Assembly (NCBI GenBank): GCA_903824665.1
Contig: CAIJXT010000024.1
Location: 248,001 to 312,000, forward strand
From: an uncultured Bacteroidota bacterium
GTDB taxonomy: Bacteria > Bacteroidota > Bacteroidia > Chitinophagales > Chitinophagaceae
Length of the DNA: 64,000 bases
Direction of reading: 5' to 3'
The translations under genes were made by a program, and so were the position numbers. Of the stretch, positions 35,301 to 43,537 are shown in pieces; the first letter of the stretch is position 1; every line of letters starts with the position of its first letter. The notes under the pieces were generated by a model. It worked only from the letters and a program-made list of their open reading frames with translations. It was not told where the DNA came from and did not search any database.

Positions 35301-36923
35301 AACGGGATTAAGTGTGATGTTGGCATCGCTACAAGTATTTGTGAGTGGCGTGTAGGTAATCTTGCTCAGCATTTCGTGCGCACCAATTGTTGGTGTGGTA
35401 GGGTTACGTGTACCGCCATCGATATCTGTAGTGATAGGTGGGACAGCGATTGGTGTACCTGCATTGAGCGGTATGTTGGCTGCGATCAACTGCAGATGCA
35501 AATCAGAAGCGGATACGTAAGTAGGGGCAACAGTAATGGAATTTAAGTTGCTACCGAAACCAGCCTGAATCTGCGCAATGTTTACGCGATTGACACCACC
35601 TATATTACCTAAGGCTGTTGCGCCTGTGTAATCATTATAGTCAATTGAGGCAAATATCGTGTTGGGGCTGACACAGTATATACCGTATCTGTTGCCTGTG
35701 GTCTGGGTGTTGGTAAGCAGGTTGTCGCGGAGATTGACAGCTGCGTTTGGAATAGGACCAACCGGACCCGGAGCACCAGCGAACGGATTGATACAAATAG
35801 CGGCTGTAGTAGGCGCACCTGAAGAGTTGGTGCTCTGGTGTACGCTATTATGATACATGTTCATTCCATTGCCCAAATCCATCATTATTCCATGTCCGTT
35901 CAAAGGAATGGTAGCTGAACCCGGAGCTGTAGCATTTGCTATAAAATTGTTGAAAATATTGGCACCGGTAGATGTGTTGTAGCAATCGATGTAGATACCA
36001 CTTGCACCCCAACCAGCAGCCGGCTGAGCGACGTTGTTAATTTTATTTCCGGAAATCGTAGTGTTATTGGCAGTGAATGAGATAACAATTCCTGAAGCCC
36101 TGCCAACAACTGTTGCCGGTGGGACAACATTCGTAATGTTGTTGTTGGTAATGGAGTTGTTTGAACCGTTATTGATATGAATACCAGCAAAGCCAACGTT
36201 GGTACAATCGTTGCCTGTAACAACCCAACCAGCGTCCAGAGCGGGCGCATTAGGTCCGTAACCGTAAGCACCTACCTGGGCGTCCTGAAGTGAGTTGTTC
36301 TGTATGGTGACATTGGTATGTGATAAAGTGCCGATACCATAGATAGCGGTACCGCTACCTGATGTAATACACATGCCGCTACCAGTGCCACCACAACGGA
36401 TATTGCAATTGCGGATATTGATATTACTAACGCCAACAGTTGCTGCACTACCCAGCCTGACACCTGCTGTAACGCCACCACCAAGGGCATAAGTGCTTCT
36501 GATAGAAAGATCGCGAGTGGTACCACCGACAGTGTTAGAACCATCGATTGTAACGTTGCTGGAACCAAAAAGGTGAATGATCGCTGCATTAAAAGCGCCG
36601 GTAATTGTGGGGGTGGCACCAACGGCTGGCTTGATGGTTACCGAAGTATAGTTTGCCGGCAGAATATTGGGGTTGAGCAATGCTGTTGCGGTTTCTGTAG
36701 TACCTGCTGCACCTATTGTGATGGTGATTGCCCCGGTATGCGTACCTGCATTAATCTGGGCAAAAGCCGCCTGAAGCGTTCCATACGCTGTAGGGCCAGG
36801 TCCTGCACCGGTTGCAGTAACTGTGGCCTGCCCGAAAGACTGCAGCGCACAGAACAGCATAAGCACATTGAGCGCCAGTATTCTAATAGAGTTAGTGATT
36901 GAAACGACAAAACTTCTGTTCAT
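32313..36923 (-). CDS. Giant T9SS-exported protein: beta-helix, Ig-like repeats, type A sorting domain
   Basis: 1536 residues. Signal peptide ends near FGQ at ~31. Residues ~35-515 look like a right-handed parallel beta-helix (repeated short strands such as NVTIDGSNTVGG, NINIRNCNIRCGG, NSITNNNITNV, NNTTISGNKINNV). Residues ~525-660 repeat the N-terminal module of the protein at 1-5768 (ITYTPLTNTCSDANITL, GDVVSYYVIAQTTGG). Then come eight or nine Ig-like units of ~70 residues (VCMTYSITL, GGTWTSTAPGIATV, VTGVSGG), two Ig/PKD-like domains with SYQWQIFG and YQWFVDGEQISG, and a C-terminal T9SS type A signal (SLFPNPNKGTFTL, AAGTYVLRV). Probably cell-surface or released; the beta-helix may bind or cleave polysaccharide, though no catalytic residues can be assigned. 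Confidence 0.9.
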   Translation of the reverse strand: MNRSFVVSITNSIRILALNVLMLFCALQSFGQATVTATGAGPGPTAYGTLQAAFAQINAGTHTGAITITIGAAGTTETATALLNPNILPANYTSVTIKPAVGATPTITGAFNAAIIHLFGSSNVTIDGSNTVGGTTRDLSIRSTYALGGGVTAGVRLGSAATVGVSNINIRNCNIRCGGTGSGMCITSGSGTAIYGIGTLSHTNVTIQNNSLQDAQVGAYGYGPNAPALDAGWVVTGNDCTNVGFAGIHINNGSNNSITNNNITNVVPPATVVGRASGIVISFTANNTTISGNKINNVAQPAAGWGASGIYIDCYNTSTGANIFNNFIANATAPGSATIPLNGHGIMMDLGNGMNMYHNSVHQSTNSSGAPTTAAICINPFAGAPGPVGPIPNAAVNLRDNLLTNTQTTGNRYGIYCVSPNTIFASIDYNDYTGATALGNIGGVNRVNIAQIQAGFGSNLNSITVAPTYVSASDLHLQLIAANIPLNAGTPIAVPPITTDIDGGTRNPTTPTIGAHEMLSKITYTPLTNTCSDANITLNPVVIESVVGVPTAGPVIPRIYFRKGAGPWFSNPGSLVSGSATNGTWSFVITPSSMGGVVAGDVVSYYVIAQTTGGVIFANASTGLVAVDVNTVTTHPTTPNTYTVNAVTLTGLVTSASVCFNPAAVSTPSYAYTGTTGTPNQYSLTWSPSGPTDVAAYAALPGSPINVNVPAATPAFNYAGALTIRNSTTTCTKVYPITLTVNPLPATITGPGAVCMTYSITLTSTSTGGTWTSTAPGIATVGLTTGVVTGVSGGTTSIIYTLPTTCSTFAMVNVITPPPAITGTFQGCPGFTTTLINTSTGGSWSSSTPSVATIDAATGIVTGMSPGTATIFYTVTGCAAVSAVFTVNPIPAPITGTLYACETFSDTLFTTSTGGTWSSSNTAVASIGSTTGIFGGISGGTAVITYKFTSTGCVNTNTVSIFPAAGPITGGPVICQGLSIALGNSVAGGTWTSSAPGIISVVTATGVVTANSPTGTAIISYILGTGCSTAIVMTVSTAPTAIAGSNVICSGNTILFSNGTGGGTWTSSNTATATIGSTSGLMNALAGGTTTISYNTLACNPAIYNVTVNQTPPPITGGITICNGASTTTLFNATPGGVWTLSGPASISPTGVVTGLAVGGTYVATYTMPNACFVKAPIIVDTLPAPITGPDSVCMGRTVTLSTASTGGLWSSANALIASVVSTSGSVTGVNFGATTITYASLSGCYRTKPFLVSTPALASVTVTRTPAHDTICAGVPVTFRAHHVNGGLDPSYQWQIFGVNIGPDDSVYTYIPTHGDVISCYMTNSLDICALPSPAYVNIPINIYPNVIPMVNITTTANDSINYIGQVVTFFAEVTSGGGAPLYQWFVDGEQISGATNNVFVRTVYDNDTVYCRVNGNPPCELGSIGNSNAIVVYGDWLSVKGTAGLAEGSIMSLFPNPNKGTFTLTGTLASGATQDLNIDVLNVLGQVVYSGKTTAKNGNLNHEVVLKKGLAAGTYVLRVNSGTDNKVFHFVIGE
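33100..34975 (-). repeat. Nine ~215-bp Ig-like coding units
   Basis: Cysteine codons of the [VI]C-x-G type motif recur near 34950, 34665, 34440, 34223, 34003, 33780, 33556, 33340 and 33105. The unit is the same type as in the array at 1-5310 but shows much sequence divergence. Confidence 0.8.
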
Positions 36924-37347
36924 AACCTGTATTTAAAAATTACTTCGATATAGTTCGGGAAAATTATAAATCCAAAAATAACATTTTTTTTATACCATGC
37001 AATCATTTTAATAAAAAAACAACCTGTACAGGAGTCTATAAAGCGCTACAATGAATGCCGAATTATTCCTATTAGTTATTTTTTCTGAAAAATGGAGCCT
37101 GTTGAGCGCTTTGTGCATGTGCTTCTGCACAAACTAACCCTTTGGTATGGCGTATAAAAACCAAAGATTGTTAGTACGCTATGGCTGATTTTTGTGGGCG
37201 GTTGTCGGCTGTGGCCGTACAATAGTAAAAAGTAGCAGGCAGGTATGTGAAAAGTACCGACCGGGATGCTTAAAAGGAGCAATCCAGGAAGCACATTAAA
37301 TAATTATTTACTGTTTTATCAAAAAAACGAGATTCAGCAAGCATTGA
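36924..37347. other. Intergenic stretch with no gene recognised
   Basis: 424 bp between the bat operon end and the second giant gene. AT-rich next to 36924-37020, as expected for the leader and promoter of the giant gene. No clean TAnnTTTG element, RNA gene or strong hairpin was seen. Confidence 0.4.
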
Positions 37348-38358
37348 TCAGGTAATGCTTCTAAAAACAGTGAACCGGAGTATCCATTCTACGGCAATTG
37401 CAATAATGGCTATCATGGCAAAAGGGAAAAACAACTCGGCATAGTGTTTGAAAGAAGTGATATCGATGCGGGTTTTCTCCATTTTATCAATATCGTCGTA
37501 AACGCTGGCGAGTGACCGGTTGCCGGTTGCGCGGAAGTACTTTCCTTTGGTAGAGGCAGCCATCTGACGGAGCAGGCGCTCATCTATTTCAACCGGCACC
37601 ATTTGCTTCTGTATTCCAAAGGGCGTCTGCTGGGGCATTAATGCCTGCCCCATAGTGCCTATGCCAATGGTGTAAATACGAACACCAAACGCTTTGGCGA
37701 TCTCGAGGGCTGTGCTGGGGTCAATGATTCCGGTGTTGTTTACACCATCGGTCATCAAAATAACCACTTTGCTCTTCCCTTTGGCGTACCGGAGCCTGTC
37801 GACCGCCGTTGCCAACCCCATACCGATAGAGGTTCCATCGGTCATCATGCCGTTTTTAATCTGGCTCAATTGGTTTTTGAGCACATTGTGGTCAATTGTA
37901 ATGGGGCAAACGGTGAAACTCTCACCAGAAAAAATCACCAATCCGATGCGGTCGGTGGGCCGCTGATCTATAAACTTGAGTGCTTCTGCTTTGGCGGCTT
38001 CGATCCTGTTGGGTTTAAAATCCTCGGCAAGCATACTACCAGAAACATCGATACTGAGTATAATATCAATACCCTCGCTATCAACGTTTTCAGTGGTATT
38101 GCTGCTTTGAGGGCGAGCAAGGGCAACCGACAGTGCTGCCAGACCTATTAACCTGAGTACAAAGAGCACAGGCCTGAATCTGGCTCTACCTCCGGCCGAT
38201 GCAGCAGAAAGGCCACCCAACGTGGTGAGACGGAGTGCGGGATTGTCTTCATTTTTTTTCCGCAAGTGCCACCAAATCATTAACGGTATCAGTAACAGCA
38301 ACCCAAAAAACCAAGGGTGTGCAAAAGTGATATGTTTCCAGTCCATCAGGTTGCTCAT
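37348..38358 (-). CDS. VWA domain membrane protein, BatA-like
   Basis: 336 residues. N-terminal residues 1-85 hold two membrane helices (FGLLLLIPLMIWW, VLFVLRLIGLAALSVAL) before a von Willebrand A domain with an intact metal site: DVSGSM at ~105 (DxSxS), DGTSIG (Thr) and LMTDGVNN (Asp). A C-terminal helix (YAELFFPFAMIAIIAIAVEWIL) anchors the end. This is the BatA architecture of Bacteroides aerotolerance operons, whose molecular role is unsettled. Its ATG overlaps the stop of the preceding gene (ATGA, 38355-38358), so translation is coupled. BatB and BatC do not follow. Confidence 0.88.
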   Translation of the reverse strand: MSNLMDWKHITFAHPWFFGLLLLIPLMIWWHLRKKNEDNPALRLTTLGGLSAASAGGRARFRPVLFVLRLIGLAALSVALARPQSSNTTENVDSEGIDIILSIDVSGSMLAEDFKPNRIEAAKAEALKFIDQRPTDRIGLVIFSGESFTVCPITIDHNVLKNQLSQIKNGMMTDGTSIGMGLATAVDRLRYAKGKSKVVILMTDGVNNTGIIDPSTALEIAKAFGVRIYTIGIGTMGQALMPQQTPFGIQKQMVPVEIDERLLRQMAASTKGKYFRATGNRSLASVYDDIDKMEKTRIDITSFKHYAELFFPFAMIAIIAIAVEWILRFTVFRSIT

Positions 38359-39362
38359 ACTTTGTCAATTGGGTTTGCCACGATTGCCGGTGTAGAACTA
38401 ACAACTAATTGTTTCGCTTTATCCATTGCATCGGTATGTTCGTGTGGTAGCGGCTGCGCCTTGGCAAACTTGGCAAGGTCGGCCGTAGTAAGTATTGTGG
38501 TGAGCAAGGCATAGTAGGGCTGCAAATCCCTGTGCATCTGTGCTTTGTACAAAATTTCGTCGGTTGTGAGTTCGAGCGCGGGCGTGTTGAAACGGGCTTC
38601 GATGTACGTTCTCACGATGTCGGTCAGCTCTACATAATATTCTTTCACCTGCTTCTTCTGCCACAGGCCTTTGCTCTCTAACTCTGCCAAAAGGCGCAGT
38701 GTATGTTCCTGTAAAGTCTCCTTTGGTCCCTGAGGTATAACGGGTTCGGGCTTTTTGCGTCGTAAGTAATAGACCAATGCGACGATTGCCAGTGCGACAA
38801 GTACCAAACCACCTGCTATGTACCAGATATAGTCGAGCCAAGACCAGTCGACCTGCATGATACCCTTGATGGGTCTGAACGCCTTGGTGGTATCGACGGC
38901 GACCGTCTGCACAAGTAATGCGAAAGAGTCTGTCTGGACGGTGTAAGATTGCCCGGATAAAGTGACTACCGGAAATACGAAAGCCGGCACTTTGAAGAGG
39001 CCGGAATCAAAACCGGTGAGCACGAGGCGCTGTTTGAATGTGACGAATCCTCCGGTCATCTGGGTATCAATTTTTCCGCGCTCCACTATTTCAAGACTAT
39101 TGAAAGTGTCGGGAATGGCCGCCCACTCTACCCTGCCCGATGATGGATTGTGCCGGACTTCCAGGAACAGGCGGACCTGATCGCCTACTACTATCTGCCT
39201 GGCATCCATGCGTGCTGTAGCGGTGGCATCGCCCTGCGCTATGGCGGGCAGAGTGCCCATCATGCAACCTATGACCCCAATGAATAGCATAACAAGCTGG
39301 CGGCGCAGCAAAGTGAGCTTGTATCGTCCGTCAAAAAACAAATTGGTTTGTTTCAACTCCAT
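38355..39362 (-). CDS. BatD-like membrane protein of the bat operon
   Basis: 335 residues. A signal or first membrane helix is at ~24-43 (MLFIGVIGCMMGTLPAIAQ). Residues ~45-165 are a beta-rich extracytoplasmic region (DARQIVVGDQVRLFLEVRHN, the oxygen-tolerance BatD style of opening). A membrane helix follows at ~175-200 (YIWYIAGGLVLVALAIVALVYYL), then a basic stretch and a cytoplasmic helical domain to the end (VKEYYVELTDIVRTYIEARF). Position between DUF58 and BatA genes matches the usual operon. I assign it by order and topology; no catalytic motif is visible. Confidence 0.75.
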   Translation of the reverse strand: MELKQTNLFFDGRYKLTLLRRQLVMLFIGVIGCMMGTLPAIAQGDATATARMDARQIVVGDQVRLFLEVRHNPSSGRVEWAAIPDTFNSLEIVERGKIDTQMTGGFVTFKQRLVLTGFDSGLFKVPAFVFPVVTLSGQSYTVQTDSFALLVQTVAVDTTKAFRPIKGIMQVDWSWLDYIWYIAGGLVLVALAIVALVYYLRRKKPEPVIPQGPKETLQEHTLRLLAELESKGLWQKKQVKEYYVELTDIVRTYIEARFNTPALELTTDEILYKAQMHRDLQPYYALLTTILTTADLAKFAKAQPLPHEHTDAMDKAKQLVVSSTPAIVANPIDKV

Positions 39363-39452
39363 TGTACACTTTCTGTGTTTACTATGCTCTTTAATCTCAA
39401 AACTGCAATTTATATCAACGCTTCCGCTGAGACACTCATTTGAAAACGTTTG

Positions 39453-40319
39453 TCAGCGGCCCTTAAAATAAGCCTGTAACACTTTTACATAGTCCTCATC
39501 GGTGCGCACATGCAGCAATGATGCGCCACTTTTTCTGAAAGACTGAACACAGTTTTTGTACTTCTTCTGAAAAGCCTCTTCATAAACGAACTTAACTGAT
39601 TTATCTTCCGTATCGATCCATAGTAGCTGCTGCGACTCCGCGTCCATAACCTGTACCAACCCAGCCTGTGGCATCTCCCGGTCGTAGCGGTCGTAAACAT
39701 GAATGCCAACCAGATCATGTTTTCGGGCGGCAAGCTGTAAAGCCTGATCGTAAGGCCCAGAAACAAAATCGCTGAGGAGGAAAGTAATAGAACGCTTCTT
39801 CATTACATTGTTCAGGAACTCGAGTGCGACACGGACATCAGTACCTCCGGCATGCGAAGGCTCGAGTGCGATGAGCTCTCTGATAATGCGGAGAATATGT
39901 CCTCTGCCTTTCTTCGGCGGAATGTATTTTTCGACCTTGTCGCTGAAAAAAATCACTCCTACCTTGTCGTTGTTGGTTGTTGCCGAAAAAGACAATACGG
40001 CACCGAGTTCTGTAATAAGGTCTCTTTTCAATTGCTTCTGACTGCCAAAAAGCGAACTGGTACTGATGTCTACCAAAAGCATGACTATCAGCTCGCGCTC
40101 TTCTTCAAAAACCTTTACAAACGGGTGTGAAAACCTGGCTGTGACATTCCAGTCGATAAACTTAACATCGTCGCCGGGCATATATTCGCGCACCTCGCTG
40201 AAAGACATGCCCCTGCCTTTGAATGTAGAATGATACTCACCAGCGAAGATATGATTGCTCAATCCCTTCGTTTTGATCTCTATTCTACGTACTTTTTTTA
40301 ATAGCTCTGCGGTTGTCAT
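39453..40319 (-). CDS. DUF58 domain protein of the bat operon
   Basis: 288 residues from ATG 40319 (MTTAELLKKVRRIEIKTKGL); the frame extends a further 19 codons without family similarity. The DUF58 signature is plain: FAGEYHSTFKGRGMSFSEVREYMPGDDVKFIDWNVTARF at ~26-64. A VWA-like fold follows with DISTSSLFG (DxSxS) near 82. Such proteins pair with a MoxR AAA+ ATPase, but no moxR gene is upstream: the neighbour is an M13 peptidase. First gene of the three-gene operon; the next starts 90 bp downstream. Confidence 0.9.
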   Translation of the reverse strand: MTTAELLKKVRRIEIKTKGLSNHIFAGEYHSTFKGRGMSFSEVREYMPGDDVKFIDWNVTARFSHPFVKVFEEERELIVMLLVDISTSSLFGSQKQLKRDLITELGAVLSFSATTNNDKVGVIFFSDKVEKYIPPKKGRGHILRIIRELIALEPSHAGGTDVRVALEFLNNVMKKRSITFLLSDFVSGPYDQALQLAARKHDLVGIHVYDRYDREMPQAGLVQVMDAESQQLLWIDTEDKSVKFVYEEAFQKKYKNCVQSFRKSGASLLHVRTDEDYVKVLQAYFKGR

Positions 40320-40416
40320 TTTCAAATTTTTTCCCGGCAAAAAATCATTCGTATTACTGACCCATAGTGTAAACATACACTACATTGGCCATGGTGCCCC
40401 GAAAAACAATATATCG

Positions 40417-40424
40417 CAAAAATA
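40417..40424 (-). promoter_or_regulatory. -7 element TATTTTTG for the bat operon
   Basis: Exact TAnnTTTG on the minus strand, 97 bp upstream of ATG 40319. Confidence 0.45.
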
Positions 40425-40588
40425 ACCGTTACCAAGTTTTAGTGCATGTGCGAAATACTTAAAATTTTCTGAAATTATTTCGCACAAAACCCGGTGACCA
40501 CTGGAAACAGTATACCCGATGAATAAAATTGAAAACCACAGCATAATTATACTGTAATGCAGCAAAACAGAATCAACTGGCAGTTGTG

Positions 40589-40629
40589 AAAAAGAGCAAT
40601 TTCCGGCGGTAACCGAAAATTGCTCTTTT
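40589..40629 (-). terminator. Terminator of the M13 peptidase gene
   Basis: Long inverted repeat AAAAGAGCAATTT-CCGG / CCG-AAAATTGCTCTTTT, 48 bp past the stop at 40677, with a T-rich run on the minus strand. Confidence 0.75.
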
Positions 40630-40676
40630 ATGCCGTCAATCCGGCTGGAATTCAAAAAATGCTTCAGACTACAGTA

Positions 40677-42719
40677 TTACCACAAATGCACCCTGAGACT
40701 ATCTGCCAGATATAGCTTGTCGCCGGGCTTGATATTGAAGGCTTCGTAAAATTCGGGGACGTTGGGGAAGGGTCCGTTTACCCTGAATTTAGATGGAGAG
40801 TGTACATCAGTAAGCAAATGATCTGCAACAACCTCGGGCCGCTGCACGAGCAACCAGCCCAGCGAATAGCCGAGGAAGAAGCGCTGTAACTGAGTAAACC
40901 CGCCAATTTTTTCGCCCTTTTTGTAGGCGTCCGTCTTTTTGAAGGCATCCAACCCGATGAGAATACCGCCAAGGTCTGCAAGATTTTCGCCCAGTGTGGC
41001 CTTGCCGTTGATATGAATGGTATCGATCGGTATCATTTTATTGAATTGCTGTACCAGTACGTCGGCACGCTTGTTGAACTGTGTTGTATCAGCAGCAGCC
41101 CACCAGCTACAGAGATTGCCTTTTGCATCGAACTGGCGGCCCTGATCATCAAAACCATGGGTAATTTCGTGCCCTACCGTAGAGGCTGCCATGTAACCAT
41201 AAACCAGTGCATCGTCGAGCTCCTCGTCAGTATATCCGGGAACGCTCATCATTGCCGCCGGCAAAACAATTTCGTTATTTGACTCATTATAGTATGCATT
41301 GTAAGTCTGTGGTGTCATGTGCCATTCGTCACGGTTTACTGGTTTGCCCAGCTTATTGAGTTCATATCTGTTCCACCATTCTGCACCGCGCATCATATTA
41401 AGGACAAGCGGACCACGATCGATCTTGATAGTAGAAAAATCCTTCCAGGTGTCGGGATACCCTACTTTTTGCCGGATGGCCATCAGTTTCTGTATTGCTT
41501 TTGTTTTAGTACTGTCACTCATCCAGTCGAGTTTTTCGATTCTGGACTTGTAAGCGTCCCGTACGTTTTCGACGATCTGTGTGTACCGCTGTTTTGCCTT
41601 GGGACTGAAATATTCCTTCACAAAAAGCTGACCCAGCACCTCGCCTATGATTGTTTGTTCGGCTGCGAGGGCGCGTCTCTGCCTGCTTTGTTGCTGCTGG
41701 GCACCACGAATTGCTTTTGAATAGAATTCGAATCTTGCATCTGCGAAGGGTTTGCTGAGATAAGATGCATAATCGGACACCAGATTGACAGCCAAGTAAT
41801 CTTTCAGCGTTTGAATATCTGTTGCTGTAATGGCTTTGTCTAAAACAGTAAAGAATTCGGGCTGGCCCACAATGACACTGTCGACATGGCTAACACCCAG
41901 CTGAGCGATGTACTTTGGCCAATCTATACCAGGGGAGAGAGACCTTAAACGGGAGATTGCAATTTTGTTGTAATTGGTATAAGGGTCGCGAAGATCCTCC
42001 AATTTCCGTGATCCTTTGGCGATGGCAGTTTCGAACTTTAAGATATTGGCCGCCTTGCCTGCTGCAGAAGCCGAATCGACACCCATTAAACGGAACAATC
42101 CGGCCAGGTAGCCGGGGTACATTGCGAAAATTTTGGCTGTACGAGGATTTGAATTGAAGTAGTAGTCGCGACTTGGCAAGCCCAATCCACCCTGCATCAG
42201 GTTAAAAGCCTCGATATCGCTGTTTTTGGCATCCTGGCCTACTCCCTCTGAGAAAAACACACCGACGCCGTAGCCATGCATGCGCATAGCCTGAGCCAGT
42301 ATGTCTTCTTTGGTTTTTAAACCGGCGATCCTGTCGAGCTCTGGTTTCAGCGGGGTGATACCCTGGCTTTCAATGGCGTTGGTATCCATAGCACTGTACC
42401 AAAAGTCGCCGATGAGTTGGCCGGGACCGCTTTTCTCACCCTTTTTCAATGCATCTTCATTAATGCTGAGCAGGCGCACCCGGAGCTCTTTGTCAACCAT
42501 TTCTCCGATGCCATAGGAAACCTCATCAGAGGGAATGGGGTTGTTTTTGATCCAGGTACCATTTGCAAAAGTGAAGAAATCATCTCCGGGACTTACGGTT
42601 GTGTCGGCATTTGCACGTAATACATCTTCTTTAGCCGCAGTATTTTGCGATGCGGTATTTTGATTGCATGCAGCAAGCAAAGCCGATGCAGCCATCATGA
42701 ATATGAACCTCTTACCCAT
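40677..42719 (-). CDS. M13 family metallopeptidase lipoprotein (neprilysin/PepO-like)
   Basis: 680 residues from ATG 42719 (MGKRFIFMMAASALLAAC, lipobox LAAC); the frame runs back to 42767, beyond the promoter at 42744. The zinc site is GHEITHGFDDQG at ~515 (HExxH), with the third ligand in GENLADLGGI about 60 residues on (ENxADxGG), the M13 signatures. The ending CRVHLW-type residue of the family is present as SLRVHLW. The N-terminal M13 helical domain is seen from ~30 (DTTVSPGDDFFTFANGTWIK). It should cut short peptides on the periplasmic or outer surface. Confidence 0.95.
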   Translation of the reverse strand: MGKRFIFMMAASALLAACNQNTASQNTAAKEDVLRANADTTVSPGDDFFTFANGTWIKNNPIPSDEVSYGIGEMVDKELRVRLLSINEDALKKGEKSGPGQLIGDFWYSAMDTNAIESQGITPLKPELDRIAGLKTKEDILAQAMRMHGYGVGVFFSEGVGQDAKNSDIEAFNLMQGGLGLPSRDYYFNSNPRTAKIFAMYPGYLAGLFRLMGVDSASAAGKAANILKFETAIAKGSRKLEDLRDPYTNYNKIAISRLRSLSPGIDWPKYIAQLGVSHVDSVIVGQPEFFTVLDKAITATDIQTLKDYLAVNLVSDYASYLSKPFADARFEFYSKAIRGAQQQQSRQRRALAAEQTIIGEVLGQLFVKEYFSPKAKQRYTQIVENVRDAYKSRIEKLDWMSDSTKTKAIQKLMAIRQKVGYPDTWKDFSTIKIDRGPLVLNMMRGAEWWNRYELNKLGKPVNRDEWHMTPQTYNAYYNESNNEIVLPAAMMSVPGYTDEELDDALVYGYMAASTVGHEITHGFDDQGRQFDAKGNLCSWWAAADTTQFNKRADVLVQQFNKMIPIDTIHINGKATLGENLADLGGILIGLDAFKKTDAYKKGEKIGGFTQLQRFFLGYSLGWLLVQRPEVVADHLLTDVHSPSKFRVNGPFPNVPEFYEAFNIKPGDKLYLADSLRVHLW

Positions 42720-42743
42720 AATATATTTATAAAATTTAGCTTG

Positions 42744-42751
42744 CAAAAGTA
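42744..42751 (-). promoter_or_regulatory. -7 element TACTTTTG for the M13 peptidase gene
   Basis: Exact TAnnTTTG on the minus strand, 24 bp upstream of ATG 42719; fixes the start. Confidence 0.55.
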
Positions 42752-42779
42752 ATTGAAATAAAAGCAAAAAAAGGGGGAT

Positions 42780-43418
42780 TTATTTGATCTCTATACTCGT
42801 GCCATACAGCTTTGCCTGCTTATTGGAAAGCAAATCGAGTACCATTTTTACCCTTGCGAGCTTCTCACGAATAGCCACGTCCCAAAAAGAGTCGCCATCA
42901 GCAGCATTGAAGGCAACTACCTCCACATTTTTATGATTGGCAATGTATATCGCTCTCTGGTTGTGAAACCGCTGGGAAATAATAGTGAAGCTTTTCTGGC
43001 CAAACACATCGCGGCAGCGGAGTATGCTGTCGAGTGTTCTGAAGCCGGCATTATCCATGAATATTTTGTTTGCCGGCACCCCTCTGGCTATCAAATCCTG
43101 CTTCATGAGCAGTGGCTCATTGTAATAGTCGGTACTATTGTCGCCACTTACAACGATAAAGTCAATTTTACCTGCCATATATAATGCCACGGCAGCGTCG
43201 ATACGGTGTTGGTAGTACAAATTTATGATGTTCCTGGACCTGTCGTTGTATTTGGCGGTGCCCAGCAAAAGCCCAACTCTGTTTTTCGGAATGGTTTCTG
43301 TTTCACTGTAAATCTGGCTTTGTACAGTATAGCTGACCAGGAAATTAACACCCCAAACCACTCCTGCAAGCAGCAATACGGCAAAAACAAGAATATAACG
43401 CCACGAATGGGAGAACAT
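42780..43418 (-). CDS. SanA/YdcF-like DUF218 membrane protein
   Basis: 212 residues. One N-terminal membrane helix (YILVFAVLLLAGVVWGVNFLV) precedes a DUF218 domain: VGLLLGTAKYNDRSRNIINLYYQHRIDAA, then FIVVSGDNSTDYYNEP, RGVPANKIFMDNAGFRTLDS, and FTIISQRFHNQRAIYIA. SanA-type proteins influence envelope permeability in enterobacteria; the DUF218 reaction is unknown. It ends 60 bp before the start of the M13 gene, both minus strand. Confidence 0.88.
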   Translation of the reverse strand: MFSHSWRYILVFAVLLLAGVVWGVNFLVSYTVQSQIYSETETIPKNRVGLLLGTAKYNDRSRNIINLYYQHRIDAAVALYMAGKIDFIVVSGDNSTDYYNEPLLMKQDLIARGVPANKIFMDNAGFRTLDSILRCRDVFGQKSFTIISQRFHNQRAIYIANHKNVEVVAFNAADGDSFWDVAIREKLARVKMVLDLLSNKQAKLYGTSIEIK

Positions 43419-43537
43419 ACAAACTTATAAGGAATTGCAAGATAGCTTATTCCCAATCATTCTTCAATACCAGTCTGAAAACCAGATGAATAGCCACTGG
43501 CCCTGAATGTTGTTGCTGCGGCAAATATCGCTGAGGG

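Larger units (their letters stand above)
40320..40676. other. Intergenic stretch upstream of the bat operon
   Basis: 357 bp holding the bat promoter (40417-40424) and the terminator of the M13 peptidase gene (40589-40629). A 91-codon frame on the minus strand here runs through that terminator and is not credible. Confidence 0.5.

Noticed and set aside
37076-37294. 72-codon frame on the minus strand in the gap after the bat operon
   Set aside because: Low-complexity hydrophobic sequence with no recognisable domain and no start or coupling signal.
40380-40655. 91-codon frame on the minus strand
   Set aside because: It runs through the M13 gene terminator and the bat promoter and has no family pattern.
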